A program made the translations under genes and the position numbers. This document shows positions 27,524 to 36,106 of a DNA stretch of 64,000 nt, one piece after another. This DNA is from Bacillus sp. ISL-37. Its GTDB lineage: Bacteria; Bacillota; Bacilli; Bacillales; Cytobacillaceae. The first letter of the stretch is position 1. Every line of letters begins with the position of its first letter. The stretch lies in assembly GCF_018613315.1 (NCBI RefSeq), contig NZ_JAGGQL010000051.1:24591-88590 (forward strand), in the 5' to 3' direction. The notes beneath the pieces were generated by a model, which made no database searches, had not been told where the DNA came from, and saw nothing but the letters and a program-made list of their open reading frames with translations.

Positions 27524-27556
27524 AACCACAGACTGGGATGTCTGTGGTTTTTTTGT
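27524..27556 (+). terminator. Intrinsic terminator
   Basis: AACCACAGAC ... GTCTGTGGTT with a six-base loop and seven T. Seven bases after the stop of the second half of the mini-protein. Confidence 0.85.
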
Positions 27557-27595
27557 GCCTAAAAAAACGAATGTATGTTCTTGGAGAGTGATAAT

Positions 27596-28621
27596 GTGAT
27601 TACAGTTGAAAATTTGAAGAAGGAATATAAATTGGTGAAGCGCGACCCTGGTCTTAAGGGAGCGATCAAGTCGCTTTTTAACCGTAAGTATGAGACAAAG
27701 CAGGCGGTGAAGGGGATTAATTTTACCATTGAGCAGGGTGAGACGGTTGGCTATATCGGTGCGAATGGTGCTGGCAAGTCGACGACAATCAAGATGCTGA
27801 CGGGGATTCTTACGCCGACATCCGGAAAGGTGACGGTTAATGGGCTGGTGCCATATGAAAACCGGCAGAAGAATGCGGTCAATATCGGAGCGGTCTTCGG
27901 GCAGCGGACGCAGCTATTCTGGGACATTCCGGTTCGTGAATCTTATAATCTGTTAAAACATATTTACGAGATTCCGGAGCAGGAGTATCAGGAGACAGTC
28001 GAGATGTTCACTGAGGTTTTAAACCTAGAGCCATTACTCGGCATCCCGGTCAGACAGCTTTCGCTTGGGCAGAAAATGCGCTGTGAACTGGCTGCAGCCT
28101 TCCTTCACAGGCCAAAAGTTGTTTACCTGGATGAGCCGACAATCGGTCTAGATATTGCCGTAAAAGTGAAAATCAGGAAGTTTATCAAAGAAATGAATCA
28201 GCGCTGGGGCACAACAGTGCTGCTGACTACACATGACATGCAGGACATCGAGGAGATTTGCGACCGGATCATCATTATTGATGGAGGTACGATTCTGTAC
28301 GATGGTGGGCTTGAGCAGATTAAAAAACAATTCGGCCAACAGCGGGTGATCCATTTTGAACTGGCAGATAAGGAAAAATTCGTACTGCCTTCGTCGCTCA
28401 CTGGTCAGGTGGAACTTTTAGCGAATGAAGAAGAAACGAAGGTCAGCTTAGGGTTTGACCATGAGACTGTTAAAAGCTCGTTCGTCATTTCGGAAATGAT
28501 GAGCATGTATGAAATTGGTGATTTGAATATAGCGGATCCTAAGATCGAGACGATCGTAGAGGAGCTCTACAACAAGCAGGAAAAGGGGGGAGAGCATGAG
28601 AAAGTATTGGCAAATAGCTAA
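27596..28621 (+). CDS. ABC-2 transporter ATP-binding protein
   Basis: About 341 residues. Walker A GANGAGKST, Q-loop region FGQRTQLFWDIPVRESY, signature LSLGQKMR and Walker B VVYLDEPTIGLD followed by LTTHDMQDIEEICDR. FGQRTQLFWD is typical of ATPases that pair with two DUF990-type permeases. The GTG at 27596 follows GGAGAG at good spacing; the ATG at 27575 is the alternative. The gene overlaps the first permease by 26 bp, so the three proteins form one exporter. Substrate unknown. Confidence 0.9.
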   Translation: MITVENLKKEYKLVKRDPGLKGAIKSLFNRKYETKQAVKGINFTIEQGETVGYIGANGAGKSTTIKMLTGILTPTSGKVTVNGLVPYENRQKNAVNIGAVFGQRTQLFWDIPVRESYNLLKHIYEIPEQEYQETVEMFTEVLNLEPLLGIPVRQLSLGQKMRCELAAAFLHRPKVVYLDEPTIGLDIAVKVKIRKFIKEMNQRWGTTVLLTTHDMQDIEEICDRIIIIDGGTILYDGGLEQIKKQFGQQRVIHFELADKEKFVLPSSLTGQVELLANEEETKVSLGFDHETVKSSFVISEMMSMYEIGDLNIADPKIETIVEELYNKQEKGGEHEKVLANS

Positions 28622-29384
28622 AGGGCGGATGCAGGAGAATACTGCCTATTCCGCCTGGTACTGGGCCGGGACTGTGTCTTCCGTGATGAGGCTGTTGATT
28701 ATTTACTTCTTCTGGCAGGCGGTTTACGCGAACCAGACGACGATTCAAAATATTAATCTGGAAACGATGCTGACGTATATCGTAATTGCGATGCTGATTC
28801 AGGGTTTTGTCGGCGGTGTAGGAAATGAGCTTGCCGAGAATATCAAGGAGGGGCAAGTAGCAATCGAGCTGATGCGTCCTTACGATATGATTTTTAAAAT
28901 GTTCGCGGTGGATATTGGGGAGAAAATCATGTACCTAATCCAGGGGACGTTGCCGATGGTGCTGATTGCTTACTTCTTCATGGATTTAAGCTTCCCAAAA
29001 TCACCTGAGACGATTTTGTTATTCGTGGTGAGTGCGCTAGTGGGTATCTGGATTGGTACGTTCTTCGATTTCCTCGTCGGTGTTCTCGCGTTCTGGACGG
29101 TCAATGTCTGGGGTGTCAGAGTGCTGAAGGAATCACTGATCACCTTTTTCTCAGGGGCGCTCGTTCCGATTACACTTTTTCCGGATTGGCTCAGGACGAT
29201 AACTGAATTCCTGCCGTTCCAAGCGATGGTGTATCTGCCGGTCTCGATTTATTCCGGATTGATTAGCGGAACAGAAGTTTACATGGCACTTGGAGTCCAG
29301 TTATTCTGGCTCATTTCATTGTATGTTTTGGTAAGGCTAATCTGGTCGCAGGCGATTAAACAGATTACGATTTTTGGAGGATAG
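28596..29384 (+). CDS. ABC-2 family permease (first subunit)
   Basis: 262 residues with six predicted membrane helices, starting MRKYWQIAKGRMQENTAYSAWYWAG. NELAENIKEGQVAIELMRPYD is the cytoplasmic coupling segment seen in the viologen-exporter/DUF990 class. FFSGALVPITLFPDWL precedes the last helices. Overlap with the ATPase gene and a 12-bp gap to the second permease indicate a heterodimeric transporter. Substrate not predictable. Confidence 0.87.
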   Translation: MRKYWQIAKGRMQENTAYSAWYWAGTVSSVMRLLIIYFFWQAVYANQTTIQNINLETMLTYIVIAMLIQGFVGGVGNELAENIKEGQVAIELMRPYDMIFKMFAVDIGEKIMYLIQGTLPMVLIAYFFMDLSFPKSPETILLFVVSALVGIWIGTFFDFLVGVLAFWTVNVWGVRVLKESLITFFSGALVPITLFPDWLRTITEFLPFQAMVYLPVSIYSGLISGTEVYMALGVQLFWLISLYVLVRLIWSQAIKQITIFGG

Positions 29385-29395
29385 GAGGCGATTCT

Positions 29396-30187
29396 ATGCG
29401 TCGTTATACGAGATTATATTGGGAGTTTGCGAAGAGCCATATGAAGGTGATGATGGAGTACCGAATCGACTTTTTGATCGGTGTCGCCTCCGTCATGCTT
29501 GAGCAGTTTGCTTCGATCTTTTTTGTAAAAGTGGTGTTCGACCACATTGAGCAGATCAATGGCTGGTCGTTTTACGAGATATTGTTCATCTACGGAATTG
29601 CAGCAACGGGCCGCTCGATTCACCAGATATTCTTTGATAATCTATGGACGCTTGGCTGGCAGTATATCCGGCCAGGTAAGCTGGATCGTTTGCTGATCAG
29701 GCCGGTCAATCCATTGTTCCATGTCGTTGCGGACAGATTGCATCAGGACGGTTTTGGCCAGCTGATCATCGGGTTAATTATCTTGGGAACAGCGATTCCA
29801 CAGCTTGACCTCGTTTGGGGAGCAGCGGAAATTGCGATGCTGGTTGTCATGATCATCTCATCCGGGTTGATTTTCGTGGCGATCAACTTATTTTTCGCGA
29901 CGTTCAGTTTCTGGATGATCGACAGTCTGCCGATTGTCTGGGCAGTCTTCAACCTGAGTGACTTTGCCAGATACCCATTGACCATTTATCACAAGGGAAT
30001 CCGCATGTTCCTGACTTGGATCATTCCTTACGGTTTCACTGCATTCTATCCAGCGGCCTATTTTATTGACAAGTCGGGCTACAAGGAATTTGCGCTCTGC
30101 ACACCGGTTGCAGCAGTTGTTTGTTGTGTCCTTGCCTATTCATTCTGGAATAGAGGCTTGAAGGCTTTCGCTAGTACTGGCAGTTAA
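29396..30187 (+). CDS. ABC-2 family permease (second subunit)
   Basis: 263 residues, six predicted helices. FDNLWTLGWQYIRPGKLDRLLIRPVNPLFHVVADR corresponds to the coupling segment in the first permease (here RPGKLDRLLIRP), and the C-terminal half has FARYPLTIYHKGIRMFLTWIIPYGFTAFYPA, characteristic of this permease group. The GAGGCG ribosome site precedes the ATG. Third gene of the exporter operon. Confidence 0.87.
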   Translation: MRRYTRLYWEFAKSHMKVMMEYRIDFLIGVASVMLEQFASIFFVKVVFDHIEQINGWSFYEILFIYGIAATGRSIHQIFFDNLWTLGWQYIRPGKLDRLLIRPVNPLFHVVADRLHQDGFGQLIIGLIILGTAIPQLDLVWGAAEIAMLVVMIISSGLIFVAINLFFATFSFWMIDSLPIVWAVFNLSDFARYPLTIYHKGIRMFLTWIIPYGFTAFYPAAYFIDKSGYKEFALCTPVAAVVCCVLAYSFWNRGLKAFASTGS

Positions 30188-30243
30188 GTTAAAAGCAACC
30201 CGACGAGTATAGGGAACTATCAGATAATACGTTCGTTTTCGGA

Positions 30244-30273
30244 TTGCCCAATAGGACTTCCGTCGGGTATGAT
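30244..30273 (+). promoter_or_regulatory. Putative sigma-A promoter of the SCP2 gene
   Basis: TTGCCC, 18-bp spacer, TATGAT. It overlaps the right arm of a wide inverted repeat (ACCCGACG at 30198 and CGTCGGGT near 30260). Confidence 0.4.
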
Positions 30274-30308
30274 GAAAATAAAATAGTTTGATAGAGGTGG
30301 CGAGTGTA

Positions 30309-30662
30309 GTGGAGAACAAGTCAGTTAGAGAAGTATGGCAGGAAATCGAAAAGGTCATGAAAGAAAGACCAGAGCCGATTCAAGGCATGAATGTTGTTTA
30401 TCAGTATGATATCACAGGCGACGACACCGGTACATTCCAGCTATTTATTTCCGACGGATCTGCCCGGGTGGTTGAAGGAACGGAAGGCACTCCAGATTGC
30501 ACCCTAAAGCTTTCAGACAAAAACTTCAAGAAGATGATCATGGGCAAGCTGAACGGAACAGCAGCCTTCATGACAGGAAAGCTCAAAATCCAGGGCAGCA
30601 TGGGACTCGCACTCAAACTCGAAGGAATCCTCAATGAATACAATCTAAGCGAAACAGCTTAA
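30309..30662 (+). CDS. SCP2 sterol-binding-domain protein
   Basis: 117 residues of the SCP2/sterol-transfer fold: GTFQLFISDGSARVVEGTEGTPDCTLKLSDKNFKKMIMGKLNGTAAFMTGKLKIQGSMGLALKL is the diagnostic core with the hydrophobic cavity. Bacterial members bind lipids or fatty acyl compounds; the role here is unknown. The GTG at 30309 is chosen because AGAGGTGG lies eight bases upstream; a TTG at 30288 would include that ribosome site within the gene. Own promoter and terminator suggest a single-gene unit. Confidence 0.88.
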   Translation: MENKSVREVWQEIEKVMKERPEPIQGMNVVYQYDITGDDTGTFQLFISDGSARVVEGTEGTPDCTLKLSDKNFKKMIMGKLNGTAAFMTGKLKIQGSMGLALKLEGILNEYNLSETA

Positions 30663-30666
30663 CAAG

Positions 30667-30697
30667 AAAGGACCAGGCGAATGAAGCCTGGTCCTTT
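30667..30697 (+). terminator. Intrinsic terminator after SCP2 gene
   Basis: AAAGGACCAGGC with a seven-base loop and GCCTGGTCCTTT. Confidence 0.85.
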
Positions 30698-30770
30698 CCC
30701 ATTCCATAAAAAATTCCTTTAATAACATAAAAAATATTTATTAAAAATTTACCGCACTATGAGACAAAAA

Positions 30771-30800
30771 GTAACAAGATGTGACACATCCTGATATAAT
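30771..30800 (+). promoter_or_regulatory. Putative promoter of the histidine kinase gene
   Basis: GTAACA, 18-bp spacer, consensus TATAAT, about 40 bases before the preferred ATG. The short 5' leader supports the internal ATG over the upstream GTG/ATG frames. Confidence 0.5.
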
Positions 30801-30840
30801 AAGGCTATCAATGTGCGGAAAATTTAAGGAGATTCCCTTT

Positions 30841-32061
30841 ATGGACCAATTAAGAAAAAATACGGCTTTATTATACGAGGAAGTTAAAGCGGTTAAGTAC
30901 TTTCTCACAATATTCTATCTCATTCTATTACCATATGATTTCACGTATTATTATTTAATTCCATATTTTAATAAAACGGAGATTGGCCTTCCTGCTCAAG
31001 GTATGGGTTTTATCTTTCATATTATTCTCTTTGCATTATTACCTGTAGGTATGTACCTAGTAAAAAAGGGTAATCCCGAAAAAGTAAAGTATCTTTATTT
31101 CTTTGTTTTTATGTTTGTAGACTTTATAAATAACTTCTTAATTTATTGGGGTACAGATCATGAGTTTAAAAGTGGTCATATACTAGAAATATACTTTATT
31201 CTTTTCTCTCCAATTTTTGTAAGTAATAGATTCTTCTGGACTATGACACTTGGTTTCTTTGTTAAATACATGATAATGGGAGTAATCTTTCAATCTCCTA
31301 AAGTACTCATTCCAATGGCCTTAATTATTTTTATTGCAATCATTGCATGGATATTGTTAACACGGTTTCAATCGTACTTAAATGCGATTAAATCTGTTTA
31401 TGAAGATTTGAGGCAGAAAGAAAAACTGGCTGTCATTGGTCAGATGGCAACGGCTGTAGCACATGAAATTAAAAATCCATTATCAGCACTTAAAGGCTTT
31501 ACCCAGCTTCAGCAGGAAAAGGATAAAGGAGACGATCAGTATTATCCGATAATGTTAAATGAAATTGATAGAATTAACGGTATTGTCAATGACCTTTTAA
31601 TTTTAGGAAAACCTAATACAGCAATAAAGAAACCAAAAAAAATTGAAGAGATTATTCAATACGTAATATCCGTAATTGATCCACACGCCCAGAGAAAGGA
31701 TATCAATATAATTCTTGATACGAAAGATTCTCCAGTCCTTTTATGTGATGAAAACCAACTAAAGCAAGTCTTTATCAATCTAATAAAAAATGCAATGGAA
31801 GCAATGCCCGAAGGTGGTACTGTTTCCATTCGAACTAAAACAAAAGATAATAAGGTTGAAGTCTCCGTCATCGATGAAGGGTGTGGGATTGAACCAGACA
31901 AACTGGCTAAGTTGGGAGAACCTTTCTATACAACTAAACAAAGTGGAAACGGCTTGGGGTTAATGGTTACTAAAAAAATTATTGAAGAACATGGTGGAGG
32001 TATAGTGATCGATAGTGAGCTTGGTAAAGGAACGCAGGTCACTATAAATATACCAGCCTAA
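30841..32061 (+). CDS. Membrane sensor histidine kinase with 6-helix input domain
   Basis: 406 residues. The first ~185 residues form a polytopic sensor with about six helices and the motifs FYLILLPYDFTYYY and YWGTDHEFKSGHILEIYFILFSPIFV. These closely match the sensor of the HD-GYP protein encoded next. The kinase part has the phospho-acceptor His208 in AVAHEIKNPLSALKGF, N-box KQVFINLIKNAMEAMPEGG, G1 DEGCGI and G2 GNGLGLMV, resembling sporulation-type (KinB/KinE-like) kinases. No response regulator lies beside it, as is usual for phosphorelay orphan kinases. The ATG at 30841 follows AAGGAG by eight bases. Confidence 0.9.
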   Translation: MDQLRKNTALLYEEVKAVKYFLTIFYLILLPYDFTYYYLIPYFNKTEIGLPAQGMGFIFHIILFALLPVGMYLVKKGNPEKVKYLYFFVFMFVDFINNFLIYWGTDHEFKSGHILEIYFILFSPIFVSNRFFWTMTLGFFVKYMIMGVIFQSPKVLIPMALIIFIAIIAWILLTRFQSYLNAIKSVYEDLRQKEKLAVIGQMATAVAHEIKNPLSALKGFTQLQQEKDKGDDQYYPIMLNEIDRINGIVNDLLILGKPNTAIKKPKKIEEIIQYVISVIDPHAQRKDINIILDTKDSPVLLCDENQLKQVFINLIKNAMEAMPEGGTVSIRTKTKDNKVEVSVIDEGCGIEPDKLAKLGEPFYTTKQSGNGLGLMVTKKIIEEHGGGIVIDSELGKGTQVTINIPA

Positions 32062-32099
32062 TAAATTATGTCTATATAATGAAAATATATCCAATAAAT

Positions 32100-32139
32100 A
32101 AACCAAAAGGACTATTTTAATAAATAGTCCTTTTGGTTT
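32100..32139 (+). terminator. Intrinsic terminator after the histidine kinase
   Basis: AAACCAAAAGGACTATT, six-base loop, perfect complementary arm and T-rich end. It separates the kinase and HD-GYP transcripts. Confidence 0.8.
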
Positions 32140-32296
32140 ATAATAAAGAAAATTGTCGAAAGTTAGCAAAATATAAAATAGGTAAAATGATTCATTTTTT
32201 TCTTATTTCAATAAAACTATTAAACCAGAAAAAAATGTTGGCGATATGAATGTAAACAATGATTCAATTAATTGACAGAAAACGCGGGGTACTCTC

Positions 32297-33505
32297 ATGC
32301 ATTCAACAGTGAAAAGTTCTAGCTTAAACCATGAAGAAAAAAGGGCTATTACTTGGTTTTTAGCGCTATTCTACAGTATTTCAATTACATATGATTTTTT
32401 CTATTATTACATATATAAAAAGTTCATTGTTCATATTGAGCCAGGTTTACCGGGTGCTTTTGGCTATTGGTATTATATTTTTATGATTGGTCTTATTCCA
32501 ATAGCTCACTATTTAAATAAAACAAACAGAACATCATCGATAAAATACATTTTTATCATGTGTTTCGTCCTTCTTTCAATTGTAAATGACGGTGTTACAT
32601 ATTGGGGAAATTCAATGGAGTATGCGAGCGGAAATGTAGTTGAAGTCTTTTTAATCTTATTTTCGCCAATCTTTGTGAATAAACGGTTTTTCATGATTGT
32701 TTTTAACGGCATGCTTTTTAAATACCTTTTTATTGGCATCTTGCTTAGGACAAATGAGGTACTTTTCCCATTAATTCTAGTTTTAGTATTGGCTGGTATT
32801 GCTTACGTTGTTTTGAAGAGATTCATGGGTTATGTTGATGCAATAAAAACATCATATGATACGCAACTCGAAGGTATTGTTAAAGGGGTTATTGCCACTA
32901 TTGAACTAAAAGATCCATATACCAAAGGACATAGTGAGCGTGTTGCGCAATATGCTCATATGCTAGCTATCGCCACAGGAAAATACTCCAAGGAAGAATT
33001 GAACGCTTTTTATTATGCGTGCTTGCTGCATGATATTGGGAAGGTGAATATCCCTGACCATATACTTATGAAACCTGGAAAGTTGACAAAGGAAGAGTAT
33101 GAGATTATCAAAACCCATCCTGAGGTTGGGGCTGAGGCAATCATGAAAGTGAATGGAATAGGGGATGGCATCGACATTATAAAATCACATCATGAAAGAT
33201 GGGATGGCAAAGGATATCCTGAGCAGTTAAGTGGTTCAGAAATCCCTTATCTAGCAAGAGTTGTTTCTATTGCTGATGCCTTTGATGCAATGACTTCTTC
33301 AAGATCATATCGATCTGCGATGCCAGTAGGTGAGGCATATGACCGGATATTAGCTGGAGCAGGGACCCAATTTGATCCTCATTTGGTTGAAGTTTTTAAA
33401 GAGATCTTTTCAACATGGGTTGAATTTCACGATAAATATCAAAGATCTATGGATTTACCAGCAAATTTATTTGATACGTCCGTAAAAAAGGAGGTGACAA
33501 TATGA
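32297..33505 (+). CDS. HD-GYP cyclic-di-GMP phosphodiesterase with membrane sensor
   Basis: 402 residues. The N-terminal ~180 residues are a polytopic sensor paralogous to that of the kinase at 30841 (FYSISITYDFFYYY; TYWGN...SGNVVEVFLILFSPIFVNKRFF). The C-terminal HD-GYP domain is complete: HSERVAQ, the HD pair at 245-246 in LLHDIGKV, KTHPEVG and HHERWDGKGYP (GYP at 306-308), so c-di-GMP hydrolysis is likely. The last codons (KKEVTI) contain the AAGGAGGTGA ribosome site of the following peptide gene, whose ATG overlaps this stop by four bases. A link between peptide sensing and c-di-GMP turnover is inferred. Confidence 0.9.
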   Translation: MHSTVKSSSLNHEEKRAITWFLALFYSISITYDFFYYYIYKKFIVHIEPGLPGAFGYWYYIFMIGLIPIAHYLNKTNRTSSIKYIFIMCFVLLSIVNDGVTYWGNSMEYASGNVVEVFLILFSPIFVNKRFFMIVFNGMLFKYLFIGILLRTNEVLFPLILVLVLAGIAYVVLKRFMGYVDAIKTSYDTQLEGIVKGVIATIELKDPYTKGHSERVAQYAHMLAIATGKYSKEELNAFYYACLLHDIGKVNIPDHILMKPGKLTKEEYEIIKTHPEVGAEAIMKVNGIGDGIDIIKSHHERWDGKGYPEQLSGSEIPYLARVVSIADAFDAMTSSRSYRSAMPVGEAYDRILAGAGTQFDPHLVEVFKEIFSTWVEFHDKYQRSMDLPANLFDTSVKKEVTI

Positions 33506-33573
33506 AAATCCGTAAATTAAATAAAGTGAAAACTACTTGCTGGTGGTGTAACTATCTTCCAATCATGCCATAA
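33502..33573 (+). CDS. 23-residue CWWC peptide, candidate RiPP or signal precursor
   Basis: Tiny gene with an optimal AAGGAGGTGA ribosome site and an ATGA overlap with the HD-GYP gene. The N-terminal half (MKIRKLNKVK) is basic and leader-like; the C-terminal half is KTTCWWCNYLPIMP. Two Cys flank two Trp, and Pro-rich hydrophobic residues end the peptide. A terminator hairpin comes seven bases after the stop, then a membrane metalloprotease with a PqqD/RRE-like domain. This layout matches precursor plus maturase and resembles no peptide family I recognise. The Cys pair could form a disulfide, thioether or thiolactone; no radical-SAM or cyclodehydratase gene is adjacent. Confidence 0.75.
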   Translation: MKIRKLNKVKTTCWWCNYLPIMP

Positions 33574-33579
33574 TGGAAG

Positions 33580-33605
33580 GGATGCTTTTTTAAAGCATCC
33601 TTATT
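33580..33605 (+). terminator. Attenuator hairpin between peptide and protease genes
   Basis: GGATGCTTT and AAAGCATCC pair around a short T-rich loop, followed by TTATTT. It would favour peptide mRNA over the protease message. Confidence 0.75.
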
Positions 33606-33642
33606 TAATTGCATAAAATGTGCAGTAAGAGGTGGGTTTTTC

Positions 33643-34821
33643 ATGGGAATTACCTATAATAGCCAGCTTAAACTTCATCAATTAGTCTTTCGTGAAGAAA
33701 AGCAGAACTATATTGTAGAAGATACTATTACTAACGAATTCTATGAAATGCCAAAAGTATGTATTGAAGCTATTAAATTGATACAGGAAAATGTACCTTT
33801 AAATGAGATTGAAACTAATCTAAAAAAACAATACGAAGATGAAGAAATCGATATAATTGACTTTGTTAATCAATTGGTAGAACTGGAAATTGTGTGCGAA
33901 CTAGATGGTGAAAAAGTATCGATTAATATTGTAAATAAAAAAGATGCAGATTTTCAGTGGGTTCCTGAAAGGCTGGGCCAAATACTCTTCAACGATACTA
34001 CCACAAAAATCTATGTTGGTATGCTTATTGCAAGTATAATGATGTTTATTTTTAATCCTGGTTTGATTCCACATTATAAGGATATATTTATTTATGAATT
34101 AATGATTGAAAATGTTGCAGCCATAATTTTAATAACTTTGATTTTAGTCTTACTCCATGAGTTTGGACATATTATTGCGATCAGGGGAGAAGGTTTGAAT
34201 GCCAAGCTTGAACTGGGTCATAGATTATTTTTCGCTGTACTTGAGACAGACCTGACTCAGGCTTGGAAGTTGCCGCCACAAAAAAGAAATAAGTTATTGT
34301 ATGCTGGTTTGTATATAGATATTGTGGTGATTTTCACCTCATTAATCCTGTTACTCGTTAGTACAGACGGGCTTTTTTCAGGTATTTTAGGTATTGTGGT
34401 TTTTAATACTCTAATAAGGCTTATCTATCAACTTTGCGTTTTTATGAAAACAGACTTTTATTATATTATTGAAAACATCACTGGTTGTTATAATTTAATG
34501 GAAAACGGCCAGCACTATCTGAGTAAAAGGATTCCATTTATAAAAACAAGCCATGCAACTGTGTCATTTTCTGGAGAAGAGAAGGTGATAAGAAGATATG
34601 CTTATTTCTATATAATAGGCATCCTGCTCACCCTGCTCATCACCGCCTACTACTACATCCCACAATTGATATTCGCTGTGAATGAAATCATGTTGCCGGG
34701 ATTCTTGGAACCAATCACCAGCATTCGTTTTTGGGATTCGGTTGTCTTTTTGCTGCAAATATTGTTAGTTTCAGGTTTATTGATTTACTCATGGACAAAG
34801 AAATATCGTTTAAGCAGTTAA
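33643..34821 (+). CDS. Membrane M50-type peptide metalloprotease with N-terminal PqqD/RRE-like domain
   Basis: 392 residues. Residues ~1-90 look like a PqqD/RRE fold: small beta-strands (YNSQLKLHQLVFREEKQNYIVEDTITNEFYEMP), then helices CIEAIKLIQENVPLNEIETNL and DIIDFVNQLVELEIV. The rest is a polytopic membrane part with the zinc motif HEFGH at 172-176, followed by AIRGEGLNAKLELGHRLFFAVLETDL, as in peptide zinc metalloproteases of the YydH type. Such proteins recognise leaders through the RRE and cleave or export RiPPs. The CWWC peptide encoded just upstream is the obvious substrate. GAGGTGG precedes the ATG. Confidence 0.8.
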   Translation: MGITYNSQLKLHQLVFREEKQNYIVEDTITNEFYEMPKVCIEAIKLIQENVPLNEIETNLKKQYEDEEIDIIDFVNQLVELEIVCELDGEKVSINIVNKKDADFQWVPERLGQILFNDTTTKIYVGMLIASIMMFIFNPGLIPHYKDIFIYELMIENVAAIILITLILVLLHEFGHIIAIRGEGLNAKLELGHRLFFAVLETDLTQAWKLPPQKRNKLLYAGLYIDIVVIFTSLILLLVSTDGLFSGILGIVVFNTLIRLIYQLCVFMKTDFYYIIENITGCYNLMENGQHYLSKRIPFIKTSHATVSFSGEEKVIRRYAYFYIIGILLTLLITAYYYIPQLIFAVNEIMLPGFLEPITSIRFWDSVVFLLQILLVSGLLIYSWTKKYRLSS

Positions 34822-34846
34822 AAAGACAGCCGGGTGGCTGTCTTTT
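34821..34846. terminator. Bidirectional terminator
   Basis: AAAAGACAGCC GGGT GGCTGTCTTTT, between the converging protease and M20 peptidase genes; both strands end in T-runs. Confidence 0.85.
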
Positions 34847-34855
34847 GGTTTTATC

Positions 34856-35908
34856 TTAATATGTTTTAACGTAATCTATCAAAATATCTTTATACTTTTC
34901 TAGCGACTCTAGCTCAATGTACTCGTTATCTCCGTGCCAGTTCGCACCGCTTGGCCCGAACTCGATTGCTGGAATTCCTTGTGCTGCGAAAAACTGGGTA
35001 TCAGCGGCCCCATGTTGACCAAAGATCACTGCTTCACCACCAATATGCTTTTCCAAAACAGGCTTCAACTGTGTGATGAATATGTTATCCCTCTCTGTTG
35101 CGACAGGAATTCCTTTCAGGCCAACCGTGACTTTTCCGTCTGAAATACTTTCGATCTGCTGGACAATCGAATCAGGATCTTGTCCAGGAAGATAACGGAT
35201 ATCAAGGGACATGACACAATAATCAGGTACCTTGTTAAAAACTTCACCACCCGAGATGATGGCAAGATTAATAGATGGTGATTGATAAAACTCTGAGCTC
35301 TCTTTAGTAAATGGTAATTCAAGCAATTTCTCGTAAGCTCGATAGGCTTTAACAATCGCATTTTCACCCTCCCACGGCCGGCTGCCATGAGCGGATTTTC
35401 CGGTGACCTCGACTTCAAGCCTCAAAACACCTTTTGCCTGCAGAGCTATCCCCAGCTGTGTTGGTTCAGAGGAGATGACAAAATCCCCACGGTATTCATT
35501 TTCCACAAGATACCCGGTACAATTCATCCCGCCAATCTCCTCGTCCGAAACAATCTGCAGCTGGATTTTCACCCCAAGATTTTGATTCTGCATTTCTTTC
35601 AGCGCAACCATCATCGCAGCAACGCCAGCTTTCATATCAGCCGCGCCCCTGGCAAAGATTTTGCCATCTTTTTCTACTGGAATGAATTGATCTTTTTTAC
35701 CGCTGACCACGTCAACATGTCCGTTGAATACAATCGTTTTATCTCCCTCGCCAATCTCACATACCAGCATTTTATATCCATTGTTTTCAATCAAATTCGG
35801 CTGTAAATCATGCTCAATAAGCCATTGTTTGCAAAACTCGACCGCCTGATTGGCCCCTTCCTTCGTGGAGCTATCAATCAGGATCAATTCCTTTAATAAT
35901 TCCTTCAT
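34856..35908 (-). CDS. M20 family metallopeptidase / ArgE-DapE-like deacylase
   Basis: 350-residue zinc amidohydrolase. Metal ligands in order: VFNGHVDVV (His and Asp), ARGAADMKAGVAA, SDEEIGGMNCTG (the Glu pair), SSEPTQLGI and GQHGAADTQFFAAQGIPAIEFGPSG near the C-terminus with the last His in NWHGDNEYI. The lid domain starts near GKSAHGSRPWEGENAI. Specificity could be N-acetyl-ornithine-like, succinyl-diaminopimelate-like or dipeptide; the local context gives no clue. AAGGAG lies before the ATG on the minus strand. Confidence 0.9.
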   Translation of the reverse strand: MKELLKELILIDSSTKEGANQAVEFCKQWLIEHDLQPNLIENNGYKMLVCEIGEGDKTIVFNGHVDVVSGKKDQFIPVEKDGKIFARGAADMKAGVAAMMVALKEMQNQNLGVKIQLQIVSDEEIGGMNCTGYLVENEYRGDFVISSEPTQLGIALQAKGVLRLEVEVTGKSAHGSRPWEGENAIVKAYRAYEKLLELPFTKESSEFYQSPSINLAIISGGEVFNKVPDYCVMSLDIRYLPGQDPDSIVQQIESISDGKVTVGLKGIPVATERDNIFITQLKPVLEKHIGGEAVIFGQHGAADTQFFAAQGIPAIEFGPSGANWHGDNEYIELESLEKYKDILIDYVKTY

Positions 35909-36078
35909 TGTTCAAACACTCCTTGAAAAAGGTTCTATAATACATTACCACGCTAGTAAAGTTTCAATCTTATATATCGATGGTAGTACTTTTTGAGGAA
36001 AAATGATAATTAAAATATTCGCAAAAACAGACATCTTTCGAGGGGTACTTACAATTATGAGGAATTAAGTCCTGATTT

Positions 36079-36106
36079 TTTACGCTCTCTTAACAAAAAG
36101 TTAAGA
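36079..36106 (+). promoter_or_regulatory. Putative PhoP box upstream of yfkN
   Basis: TTTACG, TTAACA and TTAAGA are each separated by five bases, giving the 11-bp periodic TT(A/T/C)ACA repeats bound by PhoP-P. A TATAAT (36150-36155) follows 43 bp downstream. A phosphate-starvation signal fits the nucleotidase encoded behind it. Confidence 0.55.

Noticed and set aside
30198..30267. Wide inverted repeat ACCCGACG/CGTCGGGT as a riboswitch or insertion end
   Set aside because: Arms are only eight bases and 50+ bases apart with no known aptamer or target duplication; the right arm overlaps a probable promoter.
33643..34821. RRE-containing metalloprotease as the missing lasso B1
   Set aside because: It is 12 kb away, has its own mini-peptide partner and belongs to a membrane protease family; a trans role cannot be excluded but is not supported.
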